From assembly GCA_963705155.1 (NCBI GenBank), contig CAVPJC010000014.1, positions 186,001 to 250,000 on the forward strand: DNA of 64,000 nucleotides, written 5' to 3'. Below the pieces are notes generated by a model. That model was not told where the DNA came from. It worked only from the letters and a program-made list of their open reading frames with translations, and ran no database searches. The position numbers and the translations under genes are program-made. Source of the DNA: CAVPJC01 sp963705155 (GTDB taxonomy: Bacteria > Chloroflexota > Anaerolineae > Anaerolineales > UBA4823). Shown here in pieces: positions 9,710-19,333 of this stretch. The first letter of the stretch is position 1. The number at the start of each line of letters is the position of its first letter.

Positions 9710-10738
9710 ATGGATGCGACGATTTCTGATGAAAAGTTGGCTGTTCACAAAAACCGCATCCTAATCACTGGTGGAGCTGGATTTATCGGATCTCATCTGG
9801 CAGAAGAGATGCTGTCGCGCGGCCACAAGGTCACGGTGATCGACAACCTGTCCACAGGTCGATTTGAAAATATCCAACATCTGGTTGACCACCCCAGTTT
9901 TCGGTTTGCGATCGACAGTATAACCAACGAAGTGGTAATGGATCGCCTCGCCAGTGAATGTGATGTCATCATTCACCTGGCGGCTGCGGTGGGCGTGATG
10001 TTGATTGTAGATCATCCGGTGCAAACGATTGAGACCAACGTGATGGGGACAGAGGCGGTGCTCAAAGCGGCATTGCGCTACCGGGCTAAAGTGTTGATCG
10101 CTTCAACTTCTGAAGTATATGGGAAAGGCAACCATATGCCATTTCGTGAAGATGATGACGTAGTTCTGGGGCCTACTTGCCGCAGTCGATGGTCGTACGC
10201 AGCCTCGAAAATGGTGGATGAGTTCCTTGCACTGGCTTACCACCGGGAAAAAGGTTTGCCGGTGATTGTCTTTCGGTTATTCAATACCGTGGGGCCCCGT
10301 CAAAGTGGACGTTATGGAATGGTCATACCAAGATTTGTCCAACAGGCGTTGCAAAACACCCCGTTGACTGTTTATGGAGATGGTAAGCAATCCCGCTGTT
10401 TTCTGCATGTGAAGGATGCCGTTGAAGCGATCGTTGGGCTGATCCAGTCGCCTGAAGCGGTGGGAGAGGTATTCAATGTAGGTTCGACAGAAGAAGTTAG
10501 CATAAGCCAATTAGCAGAGAAGGTGCAGGAATTTGTGAATAAGGAAAACCCAGAACGGCCCGGGATCGTCTACACGCCATACGACCAGGCATACGCGGTA
10601 GGTTTTGAAGATATGCAACGGCGGGTGCCGGATATATCACGGGTACATGCTCTAACGGGTTGGCAGCCCAGACGGTCGCTGGATGAAATTTTGCACGATG
10701 TGATTGCCGGTGAAAAAGCGGTGACTGAGATGAATTGA
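9710..10738 (+). CDS. NAD-dependent sugar-nucleotide epimerase/dehydratase
   Basis: Extended short-chain dehydrogenase of about 342 residues. The N-terminal Rossmann motif GGAGFIGSHL binds NAD; the catalytic YxxxK is YAASK, after STSEVYGKG which supplies the catalytic Thr/Ser. FRLFNTVGPRQ and YGDGKQSRCFLHVKDAVEA are typical of GalE/UDP-glucuronate-decarboxylase relatives. I start it at ATG 9710 because GGGAG at 9697-9701 lies 8 bases before; the in-frame ATG at 9671 would overlap the previous gene. It should make an activated sugar in the cytoplasm, plausibly for the surrounding glycosyltransferases, though GT-C enzymes use lipid-linked donors. Exact substrate (UDP-Glc, UDP-GlcA, GDP-sugar) cannot be read from the sequence. 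Confidence 0.9.
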   Translation: MDATISDEKLAVHKNRILITGGAGFIGSHLAEEMLSRGHKVTVIDNLSTGRFENIQHLVDHPSFRFAIDSITNEVVMDRLASECDVIIHLAAAVGVMLIVDHPVQTIETNVMGTEAVLKAALRYRAKVLIASTSEVYGKGNHMPFREDDDVVLGPTCRSRWSYAASKMVDEFLALAYHREKGLPVIVFRLFNTVGPRQSGRYGMVIPRFVQQALQNTPLTVYGDGKQSRCFLHVKDAVEAIVGLIQSPEAVGEVFNVGSTEEVSISQLAEKVQEFVNKENPERPGIVYTPYDQAYAVGFEDMQRRVPDISRVHALTGWQPRRSLDEILHDVIAGEKAVTEMN

Positions 10739-10740
10739 AA

Positions 10741-10780
10741 AAAAAGGTCTGCAAATCTCTCGTTGCAGACCTCTTTCTTT
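10741..10780. terminator. Bidirectional terminator between epimerase and repeat-protein gene
   Basis: 10-base perfect stem AGGTCTGCAA (10745-10754) / TTGCAGACCT (10763-10772). It is followed by CTTTCTTT on the plus strand and, read on the minus strand, by a run of about ten U, so it is stronger for the minus-strand gene. Confidence 0.88.
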
Positions 10781-10806
10781 AATCTTTGGCCTAGCCTGGT
10801 GAACGG

Positions 10807-13800
10807 TTACTGCCCGAGAACTAAAGGCAGCATCAGACGAGTCCAGCCGGCTAGTGGGTCCACGATGATCGTTGCATCGCTGGGGGGACCCAGGATATTG
10901 TCGCCATCCAGGATAGAGACCCGCCAGTAATAAGTTCTCCCGGTTGGGAAAACGCGCGTGGGCGTGTAGCGCGTGCTGTTGGTTGTGACCGTTAAGTACA
11001 TGGGTGAAAATGCCGGGTATTGTGATATTTCAAGCTTGTAGGCCGCCGCGCCAAGAACATATGGTGTTACGAGATCAGATGCAGTCCAGGTAAATGTTGG
11101 TGTAGTAGCGGAAATTGAGCCGCTCAAGGGTGATTTCGGAACGGCGTACGGATATTGCTTGGTAAATTGGGCAGCCGGGCTGTTATTGCCAATTCGTCCC
11201 TGGCCATCATACATTGCAACCCGCCAGTAGTATTTTCCATCGGCATAACCATCTGTGGGCGTCCAGCAAGATTGTTCCGTCGTCACGGTGTCGTAGATAT
11301 CCGAGAAGGTTGGATCTCCCCGGCTCACCTGAACTCGATATTCGCTGGCTGCCAGAACAGGCACGCCTGCCTGGCTGACGACCAAAGGTGTCCAGCACAA
11401 AGTAGGCGATGTACTGATCACGTGTTGTTCATTTGGATCATCTGGCGTAAGCCCTTGAACGAGGGGCAGTGCAAGTGTAAAGGTAGCGGGAGCGCTCCAT
11501 TCATTGAGGACGCTACCGTACCGGCGGGCGCGTACACGCCAGTAATAAAAGCCGTTTGCCAGTGTGCCCAGTGACGTGTATGAGTTTTGTAGTCGTATTG
11601 GCGCTTAGATCGGAGGTGGCAAAGTTCGGATCTGTATCTACCTGAATGTCGTAGGTATCCGCCCCTTCCACGATATTCCAGGAAAAGGTAGGTGTGGCAA
11701 AGGTGACAGACTGCTGAAGGTTTTCGGGTATGAATCCACGGCGTTCAAAACGGGAGGGCTGGGACCAGACGCCAAAATACGCACCATCGTCATCCAGATA
11801 GCGGGGTCGTATTCGCCAGTAATAAGTGTTATCGCCTTCCAGGTCTGAAGGCCAATGGTGCACGGTAGAAGCATAGTATTCACCGGTGGATGTTTGTTGA
11901 TAAGTACCGGGGGCCGTACCTGTGAACAGGGGGTCCAAATTGACTTCTATGTTACCGCCGGCCCAAGGAGCAGTGCCATTCGATCCGGTTGGGTTCTCCC
12001 AGAAAAATGGCGGGAAGGATGAATAGGTGCGCGGATCGTTCTCAACATTGTTGGGAGGAGTGATCGTCATCATGCGTTCAGACACGCTGGAAAAACGGCT
12101 GACAGGCTGCCCACCTGGAATTCCGGGGTCCGAGGGGACTGAGTATTGTGGATTGCCTCCTGAAGCGGGCAGGCTCATCAGGGAAAGTGCATAGCTGTTG
12201 CCGGTCAGGTTGACGCCGATGGCGGTATTGGGTACTTTGATTTCCACATAACCGGGGTTGTTATATAACGCCCCACCGACCGAGCTCAAAAGCTGTGGCG
12301 TGTTCCAAGCGGTGCCGTTCCAGCTGTAGATGACGACCTGGTTGGCGGCAAAAATGCCACCGCGCTCGAAAATATAGATGGCATATTCGGGCCGGTGGGC
12401 CGGGATGGTGCTGATGTTGAAGGAGCGCGCATCAAAGGTTGCCCCAACGTTATCCAAATGATCTGTATCCAGGTAAAGGGTGTAGGTAATGTTGGTGGTT
12501 GTCGGGGTTGCATCGAAACCGAAATACCAGTTTAAGGTATCCTGTGAGGCATAGAGTTTGGTGACATCATAGTCGGTTATGCCCGGTTCATCAGGATCGG
12601 AAGCGATTTGTAAATGGTTAGATGCGCTGCCAAGCGTCCGTTCCCGGTATATCAGACTCTGAGAAGCTACCTGAAAACGCCAGGGTGCGCTAAATTCACC
12701 CAGTGGATTGCCTCCGGCGAGACCGCGCACTCTCCAGTAGTAGGTGCCGTAATCCAGGCGGTTCAATAGATCTCGTTGGGCAAGCATCGTGGTGGGAGAA
12801 TATGCCGGGTAAACCACGTTATCAGAAATGACGGTGCTCCCAAAATTCGGATCCCTGCTGACCTGGACATTGTATGAGTTTGCGCCTTGCATGGGCCACC
12901 ACTCAAAAAGCGGGGTTGCCTCCACGTGCTCTGAGGCTCTGACCGGGCGAATAAGAACAGGAGACGTTCCTGCCGTGGGGGTGAGCATTTGCGAAACATC
13001 GATGCGCGTTCGCCATATTTGACTCCACCATGGCACCGGGATGGGGTCGCCGGTCATCAAGCAGCTGCCGCCCAGGGCGTTCAGCGGGCAAACACGCCAA
13101 AAGTAGTCTGTGTCTGGTGAGGCGGGTGTAAAGGGGTTGGCCGCTGTTGGCGCAGCGGAGATGTTTTCTGTGTCAACGCTCCAATTTACACTGTTAAAGA
13201 GTGGGTCATCATCCACTTGAAGGCGATAAGCCGGGGCATACGCTCCTCCCGTGAAAGGCGGCACTGTTACGCGTTGCCAGAGGAAGATGGGTTGAGGGAT
13301 TGTCCGGTCTTCGTGAGGGCTCATTACGATGTCATCATCGGGAGGCGGGTAGGTGGAAGGAGGGTAGTAGTAGAGCGGATAGATTTGCTGTGGTGCGACA
13401 AAATTCTGACTGCTGATATAGGAAAATACATTGCTGACAACCCCCTTATGGTTGTTTTTATCGTAAGGCGTAACCCGCCAATATGTGATGTGATCAGCCC
13501 CTGAATAGTCTTTTGGCATATAAAATGGATTGGATGTGGTTTCAGTATCCGCACCGACAAAATCATTGTCTCCATCCAGCTCGATCTTATAATAGCTTGC
13601 CCCGGGAACAGGCGTCCAGCTAAAAAACGGAAAACGTTGGTGCTGGTAAAGATTTACCGGGGTCAGGAGCACTGGCTGGATGTACCATTGTTTTTTAAAT
13701 GTCCATACAGGGCTCCAATCCGTGATGGAGCTGCCGGAATGAGCACGCACGCGCCAGTAATAATTAATATCGTTCGCCAGAGTTGTCAGGGGAGTATAGG

Positions 13801-14702
13801 TTGTATTCCGGGTGTCATATGACAGAACATTTGAGCTGAAGCCCGGGTCGGTAGAATACTGCAGTCGATAAACATAGGCGCCGCGCACCGCCGTCCAATG
13901 AAAAGTGGGTGTGAAAGTTGGAAAGGAGTTGTTGGCGGGCTCGAGCTGGATTGGGATGGGATTGTACCCCAGGGTGAAGCTGCGTGTCTGGCTATAAGTG
14001 CCAGAACGGTCTGCTGGATCCAGGGGGATTACCCGCCAGAAATAGCTTCCGTTGGCTAACTTGGCAGGCGGCTGGTAGGTAGTTGTGACTGTTAAGACAT
14101 TGATCAACAGGGTTGTAAATTCAGGCGATGCCGCTACTTGAAAACGATAGTGGGCTGCGCCGATGACATGCTGCCACTTGGAAGACCGGGGCGTCGAAAA
14201 ATTCAAGATTTGCCCCGTCCTCGGGGGAAACCAGAACCGGGTAATTCTGGTCGCTGGCCCATTCTCGGGTAAATGACCAGGTATCACTAAACTCTCCAGC
14301 CGGGGCGGGCGTATCTGCGCGCACGCGCCAGAACCACTCCCCATCCGATAAAGTGTTAGCATTAATGGGAGTGAACCTTGTTGCCGGTGTGGTGAATTCC
14401 ACTCGAGTCGTAAAGGCTATGTCCTGGCTAAATTGAATGCGGTAGGTAGCTGCCCCTTCAACCGGGCTCCATGAGAACTCAGGGATTGCCAGGGGCGGCA
14501 TTGCCAGAGAAGATGGCTCGGCGACTGCCGTGATATTGGCTCCATCGTATGGTGTGATCAAGGATGGCACGTCCAACGCCTGGGCTGGTTGAACACCGAC
14601 CGGGGCCAATAAACCCAGGATGATGAGAAAAATCACAAGCTTAGCCATAAATCTGCTCAATCGAGAATAAATTAGTTCACTTGAATTATTGAACGCTACC
14701 AT
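10807..14702 (-). CDS. Large secreted protein with ten WRV-motif beta-sandwich repeats, frameshifted
   Basis: Reconstructed protein of about 1,300 residues. Start ATG 14702 with GGGAGGG seven bases upstream; signal peptide ends near ...VGVQPAQA-LD. The mature protein repeats a unit of roughly 100 residues: P-x-F-x-W-x-P-V-x-G-A-x-x-Y, then D-P-x-F, then [YF]-x-W-R-[VI]. I count ten WRV/WRI motifs (for example WFWRVRAD, YFWRVIPLD, YYWRVRAHS, YYWRVAMYD, YYWRVSILD), resembling fibronectin-III-type domains. A different domain of about 200 residues (LYLDTDHLDNVGATFDARSF) is inserted in the middle. The C terminus is LMLPLVLGQ. The frame breaks near 14175-14183 and near 11570-11580; each is repaired by removing one base. 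Likely a surface adhesin or a carbohydrate-binding protein; no catalytic domain seen. Confidence 0.8.
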
Positions 14703-14861
14703 TGATATGCCCTCCCACTTAAGCCAGTTCTGACGTCTCTGGAATAATTCCATCGAGAAGAGATGATGAAATTTAAATGAAATAATCACAAATCCCTATA
14801 AAGAAAGTATAGCATGACAAATAAAACGGAAATTAACAGGATTGAAAGCAGGGCGGAGGCA

Positions 14862-14889
14862 TTGGTCGATCCGGCGATCTTGGTATAAA
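14862..14889 (+). promoter_or_regulatory. Promoter of GT87-like gene, near-leaderless
   Basis: TTGGTC at 14862-14867, spacer 16, TATAAA at 14884-14889. The predicted start point is about 6 bases before ATG 14902, leaving no room for a Shine-Dalgarno. Confidence 0.4.
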
Positions 14890-14901
14890 ATACCAGATGA
14901 A

Positions 14902-16089
14902 ATGATCAAGCAATTTTCCAGAAATCTTGCCAGCCTCTTTCTCTTCTGCCGGTTGATATTGTTGGTGAGTATGTCGATGGAGGGATTGCGAGGCTTTGGC
15001 GATTTCACTCATTTCTACCAAATGGCCGGGTTGGGTTTGCCGTTTCTCGATATCTGGGTGGAATTCCCGCCAGTTTTCCCATTCTACTCCTGGCTTTTGT
15101 TTCAAATTGCAGGCGGCAGGCAGCATATCTACGATTACCTGCTGGTAATCAGTGTGTCCATCGTTCAGGCAGCGACACTGGTTGTGTTTTACAGACTGGC
15201 GCAGAAATCATTTTTGCAAAAAAACGCACAAATGATCACCATGATTTATTTTGCCGTGCTGTTGGTCTTGCCGTACGGCTGGTGGTATTTTGATGCGTTT
15301 GTGGTGTGGATGATGTTGTTGGGTTTGCTTTTGTACGTCGAGGGGCGGTTTTTGGGGAGCGGTATGGTGCTTGGGCTTGGAATTTTAACCAAGCTGTTTC
15401 CGGCATTGGCATTTCCGCTGATGTGGAAGATTAACCCCAAAAAGGGATTTGGAATCACGGCGATGGCTTGTGGCATCTGTCTGGTGGTTTATCTGCTATT
15501 ATATATTTTATCGCCACAACTCAGCGTGGCGTCACTGCGCTCTCAATTGAGCAAGGGCTCGTGGGAGACCGTCTGGGCATTGGTGGATGGGAATTTCAAT
15601 ACGGGCAATTTCGGGCCGGAGATAGAGCGGTTTGAGCCAGAAAATGCCATGCGATTGCGGGGAAATCCGGCACGGCTGCCTGTCTGGATGACGTTGCCAC
15701 CTTTCGCTCTGCTGGGTTTGTGGTTTTACAAACGGGCGCGGCTGATAAGCACTCGCGCTGTAGCTGCATTTTTGGGTCTAACCTGGTGTATCTTTTCACT
15801 GTGGTCTCCGGGCTACAGCCCACAGTGGGTGATGTATTTGTTACCGCTGGTTTTGCTGGCCCTGCCCAACCGGCAGGCAACCCTGTTGGTTCTGTCGCTC
15901 GTACTGATTAACCTTTTGGAGTGGCCTGTGCTGCTCAGCCGTGGGTACAGTTATGGCCTGTGGATTACGGTTCCAGTACGCACATTATTGTGGGTACTGC
16001 TGGTTGTGGAATTCTGGAGAAGCATCAAAGCATCGAGCACGAATTTGCCTGAATTGGAGACGGATTGGATAGCAGCCGGTCATCTTTAA
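14902..16089 (+). CDS. GT87-like polyprenyl-phosphate-dependent glycosyltransferase
   Basis: 395-residue polytopic membrane protein. Features of the GT87/PimE-like GT-C group: an acidic first loop (GFGDFTHFYQMAGLG followed by FLDIWVEFPPVFPFYSW), a KLFP motif (LGILTKLFPALAFPL) and a late SPGYSPQWVMY loop, matching the S-P-x-Y-x-x-Q signature of the family. ATG 14902 is preferred because a promoter sits at 14862-14889; the longer reading from 14842 would start upstream of it. It overlaps the next GT87-like gene by 25 bases, so the two are cotranscribed. Expected role: transfer of a hexose from a lipid carrier on the outer face of the membrane. Confidence 0.82.
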   Translation: MIKQFSRNLASLFLFCRLILLVSMSMEGLRGFGDFTHFYQMAGLGLPFLDIWVEFPPVFPFYSWLLFQIAGGRQHIYDYLLVISVSIVQAATLVVFYRLAQKSFLQKNAQMITMIYFAVLLVLPYGWWYFDAFVVWMMLLGLLLYVEGRFLGSGMVLGLGILTKLFPALAFPLMWKINPKKGFGITAMACGICLVVYLLLYILSPQLSVASLRSQLSKGSWETVWALVDGNFNTGNFGPEIERFEPENAMRLRGNPARLPVWMTLPPFALLGLWFYKRARLISTRAVAAFLGLTWCIFSLWSPGYSPQWVMYLLPLVLLALPNRQATLLVLSLVLINLLEWPVLLSRGYSYGLWITVPVRTLLWVLLVVEFWRSIKASSTNLPELETDWIAAGHL

Positions 16090-17328
16090 GAATTTACATT
16101 GTCATTGCCATGCTGATTGCAGTGTGCGCAGGTCTATTTTTTATAAATCTGCGCTTTGCCGCACAAAACCCGGGAGGCAATGATTTCCTTTCGCGCTGGG
16201 TGGGAACACGTGTGTTCTTTACAAGGGGAACCAGTCCATACAGCGACCAGGCGACATCGGCCATACAAGAGATGGCCTATGGTAGACCAGCTCGTTCAAA
16301 CGAAGATCAGATGTTGTTCGTCTACCCGTTATACACCATTCTTGTGATGGCGCCTTTTGCCTTAATCGGTGACTACGTGACGGCACGGGCGTTGTGGATG
16401 ACCGTGCTCGAAATTGTTCTCATTGTTTTGGCTTTATTTGGTGTATCGCTCACCCGTTGGCGGGTACCGCGCCTGTTGTTAATTGCGCTGTTGCTGTTTG
16501 CTGCCCTCTGGTATCATGGTTTGCGCCCTGTGATCAACGGCAACCCGGCTGTGATGGTTTCCTTGTTCGTCTGGATGGCTATCCTGGCAATCCGGGCTGA
16601 ACAGGACGCCCTGGCAGGATTCTTGCTGGCAATTTCAACCATCAAACCACAAATGGTTGTGTTACTCATCTTGTTCACATTGCTCTGGGCAATTTCCCAT
16701 CACCGTTGGAGAATAGTTTGGAGCTTTTGGGGCAGCCTGGGTTTGATCATAGCCGGAATGATCTTGTTAATACCAGACTGGGTGCTACAAAATATTCGGC
16801 AGGTTCTGGCTTACCCCCAATACACGCTTCCTGGCACCCCGGGAGCAATCCTGGCGGGCTGGCTACCGGGGATTGGCAATCAACTGGGATGGTTGTTGAC
16901 CGTGATCTGTTCGGTTGTGTTGGTCATAGAATGGCGGGCTGCCTGGCGACAAGATTTTAGCTGGTATTTGTGGACTGCCGGCCTGACCATGACGTTATCT
17001 AACTTGATTGGCATCCGGACCGCAACTGAAAACTATATTTTGTTGTTTCCAGTTCTTATCATCGTCCTGGCGGTTTGGGATGAGCGTTGGGGGAAGTTTG
17101 GTCGGGCCCTGGTGATTGCGAGTTTAGGTGGTCTTGTTTTTTGGTCTTTGGTCTTTGTTTCTGAGGACAATCCAGATCTCTGACCAACCGTTGCAGGATC
17201 CGGTCATGTTTTTACCCCTGCCCATCTTGTTATGGATTGGGCTTTATTGGGTGCGATGGTGGGCAATTCACCCGCCCAGGGCATACTTGGATCAATTAAG
17301 ACGCTCCCATGTCAGTAAAATGGTTTAA
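16065..17328 (+). CDS. GT87-like membrane glycosyltransferase, frameshifted at a 7-base tandem duplication
   Basis: About 415 residues after repair. Acidic first loop (NPGGNDFLSRWVGTRVFF), NPAVMVSLFVWMA and STIKPQMVVL (the K-P-Q counterpart of KLFP in GT87), and a late loop IGIRTATENYILLFP. Start TTG 16065 with GGAGA at 16056-16060. The frame breaks at a direct repeat GTCTTTG-GTCTTTG (17144-17157): deleting one copy restores WSLFLRTIQISDQP and the C-terminal helix FLPLPILLWIGLYWVRWW, ending at 17328. Without repair the protein stops at 17183. Second member of a GT87 pair with the preceding gene. Confidence 0.78.
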
Positions 17329-17351
17329 TCGGTTTGAAAAAAGCAGATGAT

Positions 17352-19333
17352 ATGACACGCCGGATATTGTTTGGAATATGTGTGCTGGCGTGGATGATTT
17401 TGCTAATCAGCATTTATTATGTCAGCCATAAACCTTTTGACCTGGTGCAAATAAAAATATTTTTGTTCATCGGTCTCAGGATTGTCGCGGCAGGAGAATC
17501 CTTGGGGTGGCCGGCGGGTTGGGCGGAGTCTTTGTTCCGGATGATCTTTCGCCGCCGGTGACACGCATGGCTCTCCAGGCGGCGCTTGGGTTTGGGCTGA
17601 TTGCCCCGCTGATCCTGGTTGTGGGTTCATGGATGGGTGTCACGCCTGTGATCGGGTGGTTGGCGCTGATCGCGGCTATTGCATTGCTCCGTGGTCGAAT
17701 TAGAACCTGGTTTCAACTCTGGAGAACGCTTCCCGCTGCCCTGACTGGAAAATCTGCGCTGGTGCGGCTTGCAACTCTGGCGACCGCGACCATCCTGGTT
17801 TCGACATTCATGGTTGCGCTGGCTCCGCCAATAAGATTTGACGCCCTGGTTTACCACCTTGCGCTGCCGCGCGCCTACCTGCAAGCCGGGCGGATATTCT
17901 TTCCATCTGGCAGCTGGTTCTGGGGGATGCCCCAAACCGGAGAAATGTTGTACACCTGGGCCATGGCGCTTGTGGATGAACGTGCAGCGGCCGTTCTCGG
18001 ATGGGCCTGGGGGGTGGTTGCCCTTGCCGGAATTTTTGGATATGTTAACAGCCGTTTCGGACGGAGACCGGCGTGGGTTGCCATTTCTGCGCTGCTCTCC
18101 GGTTATACGTTATCCTACGGCCTGGGTGTCGCATATATAGACTGGCCGGTGGTGCTATTCGGTTTAGCCGCGCTCGTTACTCTGGAAGTGTGGTGGAGCA
18201 TTCGAAAGGAAAAATATCTGCTGCTGGCCGGGTTATTTTGTGGTTCTGCCATCGCAACGAAGCTCAGTGCAGGGATCATTCTGGTGTGCGCGTTGTGTCT
18301 GCTGGTCTATAATATCAGGCGAGACCGGATCCATGTCCGCCGGTTGGTAATGGACGCCGCCATGTTGCTAGTCGGATCCGGAATTATGGTTCTACCGTGG
18401 CTACTGAAGAATTTTATTGCCACCGGAAATCCGATGTATCCATTTTTGTTTGCTGTGGATGATGTCTCACGATTTCGGATGGCGTTCTATCGTTTACCCG
18501 TGTGGGGCAGCTGGCTGGATGCGCTCCTGTTACCTTTTCAGGCCAGCTTGATGGCGTCGGAAGGAACACCGGGATACAGCGCGACGATTGGGCCTCTACT
18601 GATATCCCTGGCGCCGTTGGCTTTTTTATCGTGGGGACACCTGCGGGCTAAAGCCGCGCCGGGAGTGCAAGTGGCTCGGGTTATCGCTCTTGCAGGAGTA
18701 TTTTCATGGGTAGTTTTCAGCCGGTTGGCCGGCCTGTTGGTGCAGACCAGATTATATTTTGTGATTTTCCCGGCATTTGCCGTCCTGGCTGCGTCGGGGT
18801 ATAAATCCATTCAAAGGTTGAAATGGCCCGGCGTTCGTCTGGGACGTGTGACTGGGGAACTCATCATCCTGGTTTATTCTCTAACAGCATATCAGATAGT
18901 GGTTCAAACGGCGGCTCAAGAAACGCCGCAAGTCGTCCTGGGTTTGATGGCGGAACAAGATTATCGCGAACAAAATTTGGGTTGGTACGCACGTGCCATG
19001 GAAGCGGTAAAAGGCCTCCCCGGGGAAGCGCAAGTCAACCTTCTGTGGGAACCGCGCAGCCTGGATTGTCTTCCGTTCTGCGATCCAGACGAAGTGCTCG
19101 ATCGATGGATAACCGCCAGGTTGGTCTGGAAAGAACCGGGTGCTATCAAACAGCAATGGATCGAAGCAGGCTATACCCATTTACTCTACTACCGCCTGGG
19201 AGCTGATTTTGTCCGGAGCGATGATCAACGATACAGCGTTAATGACTGGCAAGCGTTGGATGATTTGCTTCGACAATTGGTAAAAGTGAGTGACTTTGGT
19301 GAAGGTTACTCACTCTACACGCTGAACCCATGA
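17352..19333 (+). CDS. GT-C membrane glycosyltransferase, frameshifted near N terminus
   Basis: About 660 residues after repair. The first helices (RILFGICVLAWMILLISIYY) are in one frame ending at 17561; the rest runs from about 17507 in another. Adding one G to GGGG at 17502-17505 gives SLGVAGGLGGVFVPDD and joins them. The acidic loop IRFDALVYHLALPRAYLQAG followed by FPSGSWFWGMPQTGEMLYTW fits the GT-C group with two periplasmic loop motifs. A soluble C-terminal domain ends with YTLNP. The true start is unclear: ATG 17352 or TTG 17334, neither with a good Shine-Dalgarno. The stop overlaps the next start (ATGA at 19330). Confidence 0.75.

Noticed and set aside
11155..11574. Plus-strand open frame of 139 residues opposite the repeat protein
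   Set aside because: Antisense shadow of the WRV-repeat coding region; composition is random-like and there is no start signal.
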